Positions 60,170 through 64,000 of a DNA stretch of 64,000 nt are shown here, in pieces (within the stretch, counting starts at the first letter, position 1; every line of letters begins with the position of its first letter). The notes beneath the pieces are model-generated. The model saw only the letters and a list, made by a program, of their open reading frames with translations. It made no database searches and was not told where the DNA came from. Origin of the DNA: Planctomycetota bacterium (GTDB taxonomy: Bacteria; Planctomycetota; Phycisphaerae; UBA1845; UTPLA1); NCBI GenBank assembly GCA_003576905.1, contig QEVG01000024.1, positions 1-64,000 of the forward strand, written 5' to 3'. Both the position numbers and the translations under genes were made by a program.

Positions 60170-63100
60170 TCAGGCATCGACGAAATGCCCTTTCCGCAAG
60201 CCCAGCTTCCAAAGCGCTTCCTTGTACCAGCAGTAGCACACCGGCAGGACGAAGAGTGACAGCAGCTCGATCGACAGCCCGCCGACCGCGGGCAGGGCGA
60301 TGGGGATCATCACGTCGGCCCCGCGGCCGTCGCTGGTGAGGATCGGCATGAGCGAAAGGACGGTCGTCGCGCTGGTCATCAGGCAGGGGCGGACCCGGCG
60401 CGTCCCGGCGGAGATGACGCTCGCCCGGATATCGGCGATGCCCTGAACGCGGCGCCTGCCGAACTCCTGGCCCAGGTACGTCGCCAGCACGACGCCGTCG
60501 TCCGTCGTAACGGAGAACAGCGCAATAAAGCCCACCCAGACCGCCGCGCTCAGATTGTACGTCCCGAAGTGCATCAGGTCGCGCACGTTTTCGCCGAAGA
60601 CGCTGAAGTTGAAGAACCACGGCTGGCCGATCAGCCAGATGCCGATGAATCCGCCGGCCCACGCGACCGGGATCCCGGTAAACACGATCAGCGACACGGG
60701 CACCGATCGAAACTCGAAATACAGCAGAAGAAACAGAAGAAATAGGCTGATCGGCAGGATGATCGACAGCCGCTGCGCGAACCGAACCTGATTCTCGTAC
60801 GAGCCTGAGAATCGGTAGTGCACACCCGCCGGGATCTCCAGGTCTCCGGTCTCCGCGAGGTGGATAAGCCGCCGCGCCGCCTCCTCGACAACGTCGACCT
60901 CGGCGTAGCCGGGCTTCTTGTCGAACAGGACGTACGACACGAGGAAATTATCCTCGCTCTTTATCTCTTGCGGCCCACGCACGTACGTTATCGTCGCGAG
61001 CTGGCTCAGCGGAACCTGCTCCCCCGCGCTGCCTGGAACGACGACCCGCTCGATGGCCTCCACGCTGTCGCGCTCCTCGCGCGGGTATCGCACGCGGATG
61101 GGGTATCGTTCCCGCCCCTCCACCGTCATCGTCGCCCGCACGCCGCCCAGCGCAATTTCTATGACATCCTGAACGTCGCGGATGTTCACGCCGTACCGCG
61201 CCATCCGCTCCCGGTCGATCTCGATTTCGAGATAGGGCTTGCCCACAACCCGGTCGGGAACGACCGTGGCCGGTTCAATGCCTCGCACCTCCCGCAGGAC
61301 CTCCGCGATGCGATAGCCGACCTTCTCGATCTCGTTCAAGTCCTTGCCGAAGACTTTTACGCCCATGGGCGCGCGCATGCCCGACTGGAGCATTACCAGC
61401 CGCGCCGCGATCGGCTGGAGATGGGGCGCCCCGGTCACGCCCGGATACTCCGCCGCTTTCTGGATTTCATCCCAGATGTCGCGCGGGCCGCGGATGTGGT
61501 CGCGCCACTGCCGGATGGGCCGGCCCTCGTCGTCGAGAGCCAGTTCGCCCGTCACCGGATCGCGGCGGTACTCGGTTTTGTAGGTGATGATCGTCTCGAT
61601 CATCGAGACCGGGGCCGGGTCGATCGCCGTCTCGGCGCGGCCGACCTTGCCGACGACCGACTCCACCTCGGGTATGGCGCGAATCGCCCTGTCCTGCGCG
61701 CTGATCGCCTCGAGCGTCGCCCCGATGCCGACGTGCGGCATGAGCGTCGGCATGTAAAGGAACGATCCCTCGTCCAGCGGCGGCATGAACTCCCGCCCCA
61801 GACCGGGCAGGGCATGCAGACCGACGCTATATGCCTTTGAATAAACGGAGGGACTCTCGCCGGAATCGGCGACCTTTGGCGACGGCAGCCATGAAAAGGT
61901 GCGGCCGAACCCAAGCCATACCGTCGCGCCGAAAAGCACGATCGCGGCGGGCACTGCAAGAAACGCAATCTTGTGATCGAGAAAGAGGCGGAGGAAATAG
62001 GGATAAAAGTCGATAAACACCACGCGGACGCTGGCCCACAGCAGGTTTATCCCAAGCACGATAATCAGATTGCGAACAATTCCCGCGCCTTCACCAAGCG
62101 GCATCCAATGCTCCGTCAGGAGCAACAGGACGACCGCCATCACAACCAGGCTCGCCGCACCGGCCACCCACTTCCTGGCGCGCGAAGAGAGCCGCTCATC
62201 GATCACGCCGTACGCCCCGTACAACACCGCGGCGAGTCCCGCCCAGAACCATCCATAGATCATGAGGCCCGCGCCGGCCGCCGTAACGACCAGGGGCGTC
62301 CCCCAGCGCTTGAACCCCCGTCCCCTGCCGATGGGGCTGAAGACCATGTGCGCAAGGGTGGGAAGGATAAGAATCGCGGCGATCAGCGACCCCAGAAGAA
62401 CAAACGTCTTTGTGTAGGCCAGCGGGCGAAAGAGCTTTCCTTCCGGCCCTTCGAGGGCGAAGATCGGCAGGAACGCAATCACCGTCATCAGCACTGCCGT
62501 CGTCACCGCGGAGCCGATCTCCCGCGTGGCCGCTTCGACGCTTTCAATGACCGGGCGCTTTCCACCGGTGTCCTCGATGTGGCGCACGATATTCTCGGTG
62601 AGGATGATCCCCATATCGACAAGGGTGCCGATGGCGATGGCGATTCCGCCAAGGCTCATCAGGTTGGAGTCCACGCCGAAGAGCTTCATGAGAATGAAGC
62701 AGATCATGACGGCCAGCGGCATGGTGACGCTGATGACGACGCAGCTCCGGAGGTGCCTTAGGAACATGAGCACGACGAACGTCGTGATCAGAATCTGCTC
62801 GTACAGCGCATCGGACAGCGTGTCGATCGTCTCGTGGATCAGCGTCGTGCGGTCGTAGAATGGGACAATCCGCACCTGGGTGACCCGTCCGTCGTCGAGG
62901 GTCTTTCTCGGCAGGCCGGGCGCCAGGTCCGCAATCTTGGTCTTGACGCGCTCGATCACTTCCAGCGGATTCGCGCCGTAGCGGACCAGCACGACGCCGC
63001 CCACCGCCTCGACGCCATCCTTGTCGAGCATGCCGCGCCGAAGCGCCGGCCCGATCTGCACGCGTGCGACGTTCTTGACGTAAATCGGCACGTTATCGGC

Positions 63101-63949
63101 AACGCGCAGCACAATGTTCTCAACGTCCGTGACACTCTTTACGAAGCCCTTTCCGCGGACGACATACTCCGCCCCGTTCCACTCGATCGTCTCCGCGCCG
63201 ACGTCGACATTGGCGCGCTGCACCGCCATGAAGACGTCCTGCAATCGAACGTTGTGCGCCCGCATGGCGTCCGGATCAACGTCGATCTGGTACTCCCGCA
63301 CGTAGCCCCCCACGCTGGCTACCTCGCTCACGCCCGGTATGCCCTGAAGGCCATAACGCACCAGCCAGTCCTGCGTGCTGCGCAGCTCCATCAGGTCGAA
63401 GCCGCCGTGCGAGCCTTCGAGCGTGTACCAGAACACCTGGCCCAGGCCGGTCGCATCGGGCCCCAGCGCCGGGGTGACGCCCTGCGGAAGCCGCTGCTGC
63501 GCGACGTTCAGCTTCTCCAGCAGACGCGACCGGCACCAGTAGAAGTCGTGCTGGTCGTCGAAGATGACATACACGACGGAAAAGCCGAACATCGAGTACG
63601 CGCGGATCGTCCTGAACCCCGGCGTGCCCTGAAGCGTCGTCGTGAGGGGGTAGGTGATCTGATCCTCCACGTCCTGCGGGCTTCGGCCGGGCCAGTCGGT
63701 GAAGATGACCTGCTGGTTCTCGCCGATGTCCGGAATCGCGTCCACCGGTATCGGGTCGCGCGCGATCGTCTCGCCGTCGACGCGAAACGGCATGACGCGA
63801 TAGCCCCAGAGCAGGATGAACGCCAGGATGAGGAAGACGACGAGCCGGTTATGCAGGCAATAGCGGATCAGACGATCCACGATGCCTCGCGCCGGAGCCA
63901 CCGGTCCGTCACCGCCCCGCGCCTCGGAATGGCCGAAAGCGTCACTCAT
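60170..63949 (-). CDS. CusA-type heavy-metal efflux RND pump with a membrane insertion
   Basis: 1,259 residues, about 200 longer than usual CusA/CzcA. AAGGAG precedes the ATG by 7 bp. N-terminal helix LVVFLILAFILLWGYRV, IPVDAIPDIGENQQVI, helix 4 motif AIAIGTLVDMGIILTENIVRH (CusA-like rather than the D-F-G CzcA type), REFMPPLDEGSFLYMPT, and a Met-containing RLVMLQSGMRAPMGVKV that fits copper/silver binding. Between helix 6 and helix 7 (residues about 547-650) there is an insertion with roughly four hydrophobic stretches. The pump would export copper or silver from the periplasm using proton flow. The adaptor gene probably lies just upstream, beyond the window. Confidence 0.93.
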   Translation of the reverse strand: MSDAFGHSEARGGDGPVAPARGIVDRLIRYCLHNRLVVFLILAFILLWGYRVMPFRVDGETIARDPIPVDAIPDIGENQQVIFTDWPGRSPQDVEDQITYPLTTTLQGTPGFRTIRAYSMFGFSVVYVIFDDQHDFYWCRSRLLEKLNVAQQRLPQGVTPALGPDATGLGQVFWYTLEGSHGGFDLMELRSTQDWLVRYGLQGIPGVSEVASVGGYVREYQIDVDPDAMRAHNVRLQDVFMAVQRANVDVGAETIEWNGAEYVVRGKGFVKSVTDVENIVLRVADNVPIYVKNVARVQIGPALRRGMLDKDGVEAVGGVVLVRYGANPLEVIERVKTKIADLAPGLPRKTLDDGRVTQVRIVPFYDRTTLIHETIDTLSDALYEQILITTFVVLMFLRHLRSCVVISVTMPLAVMICFILMKLFGVDSNLMSLGGIAIAIGTLVDMGIILTENIVRHIEDTGGKRPVIESVEAATREIGSAVTTAVLMTVIAFLPIFALEGPEGKLFRPLAYTKTFVLLGSLIAAILILPTLAHMVFSPIGRGRGFKRWGTPLVVTAAGAGLMIYGWFWAGLAAVLYGAYGVIDERLSSRARKWVAGAASLVVMAVVLLLLTEHWMPLGEGAGIVRNLIIVLGINLLWASVRVVFIDFYPYFLRLFLDHKIAFLAVPAAIVLFGATVWLGFGRTFSWLPSPKVADSGESPSVYSKAYSVGLHALPGLGREFMPPLDEGSFLYMPTLMPHVGIGATLEAISAQDRAIRAIPEVESVVGKVGRAETAIDPAPVSMIETIITYKTEYRRDPVTGELALDDEGRPIRQWRDHIRGPRDIWDEIQKAAEYPGVTGAPHLQPIAARLVMLQSGMRAPMGVKVFGKDLNEIEKVGYRIAEVLREVRGIEPATVVPDRVVGKPYLEIEIDRERMARYGVNIRDVQDVIEIALGGVRATMTVEGRERYPIRVRYPREERDSVEAIERVVVPGSAGEQVPLSQLATITYVRGPQEIKSEDNFLVSYVLFDKKPGYAEVDVVEEAARRLIHLAETGDLEIPAGVHYRFSGSYENQVRFAQRLSIILPISLFLLFLLLYFEFRSVPVSLIVFTGIPVAWAGGFIGIWLIGQPWFFNFSVFGENVRDLMHFGTYNLSAAVWVGFIALFSVTTDDGVVLATYLGQEFGRRRVQGIADIRASVISAGTRRVRPCLMTSATTVLSLMPILTSDGRGADVMIPIALPAVGGLSIELLSLFVLPVCYCWYKEALWKLGLRKGHFVDA

Positions 63950-64000
63950 GGGCCGACTCCTTCCCGTCCGCGCCGATCACGCCCTTGATCTCTCCGCAGC
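63942..64000 (-). CDS. C-terminal end of an upstream gene, possibly the efflux adaptor (truncated)
   Basis: Only the last 18 codons are visible (ending GADGKESAHE). The stop overlaps the pump start codon by 8 bp, as is common in efflux operons, so this is probably the end of the CusB-type membrane fusion protein. The frame choice is based on the reading sense and on this overlap; too little sequence is present to be sure. Confidence 0.35.
   Translation of the reverse strand, partial: CGEIKGVIGADGKESAHE

Overview
The window is GC-rich DNA from a bacterium that most resembles the Planctomycetota. The basis is two PEP-CTERM proteins (VPEP-hydrophobic-RRRR tails), six secreted proteins with dockerin-like calcium loops, a pseudopilin-like protein with a FTLIELL motif, and large secreted repeat proteins. 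No rRNA or marker tree is available, so the phylum is an inference. No phage, IS element, CRISPR array or origin was seen. Most genes look chromosomal and intact; only the two at the window edges are cut.

Layout. 1-2807 (+): the end of a BNR/sortilin-like protein and a secreted thrombospondin type 3 repeat protein. 2762-8685 (-): a tightly packed metabolic run read in the order YbaK-like deacylase, thiolase-fold protein, DUF35 Zn-ribbon/OB protein, cupin, 2-oxoacid:ferredoxin oxidoreductase alpha, beta-gamma fusion, SMI1/KNR4-like protein, with several 4-8 bp overlaps. 9163-12188: tRNA-Val, a double-ACT protein, and trpB-trpA. 12204-21514: a secreted subtilase with dockerin, mfd, and a large Cys-rich dockerin protein, then tRNA-Thr. 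21732-22837 is a 1.1 kb non-coding stretch with short tandem repeats. 22838-25712: an ArsR regulator and a four-domain sulfur/CoA redox fusion. 25709-27689 (-): archease and RtcB RNA ligase. 27786-45579 (-): mostly exported proteins: two PEP-CTERM proteins, a tandem pair of paralogs of unknown fold, an exported deiminase-like protein with a membrane-anchored partner and an SGNH/TPR protein, a secreted GH13 amylase, and a 1,369-residue repeat protein.

45973-57794 is an alpha-glucan uptake and degradation locus: a pseudopilin-like gene divergent from a LacI regulator, then an exported multidomain GH13 enzyme, a fused solute-binding protein/MalF permease, a MalG permease, and a GH31 alpha-glucosidase. 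A perfect 18-bp palindrome lies between the pseudopilin and lacI. A related imperfect site overlaps the predicted start of transcription of the GH31 gene, directly after a TTGACC-N17-TATGAT promoter. This suggests one local LacI regulon. No ABC ATPase is encoded here, so it must be supplied from elsewhere.

58033-64000: a four-helix membrane protein, a polyprenyl diphosphate synthase, a small membrane Zn-ribbon protein, and a CusA-type metal efflux pump with an unusual membrane insertion, plus the last codons of an upstream gene.

The most unusual items are the thiolase-fold protein lacking its nucleophilic cysteine beside a DUF35 partner, the exported guanidino-enzyme-like operon, the solute-binding protein/permease fusion with its LacI operators, and the tandem secreted paralogs with a domain I do not recognise. 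Functions are predictions from motifs and context; no database search was possible.
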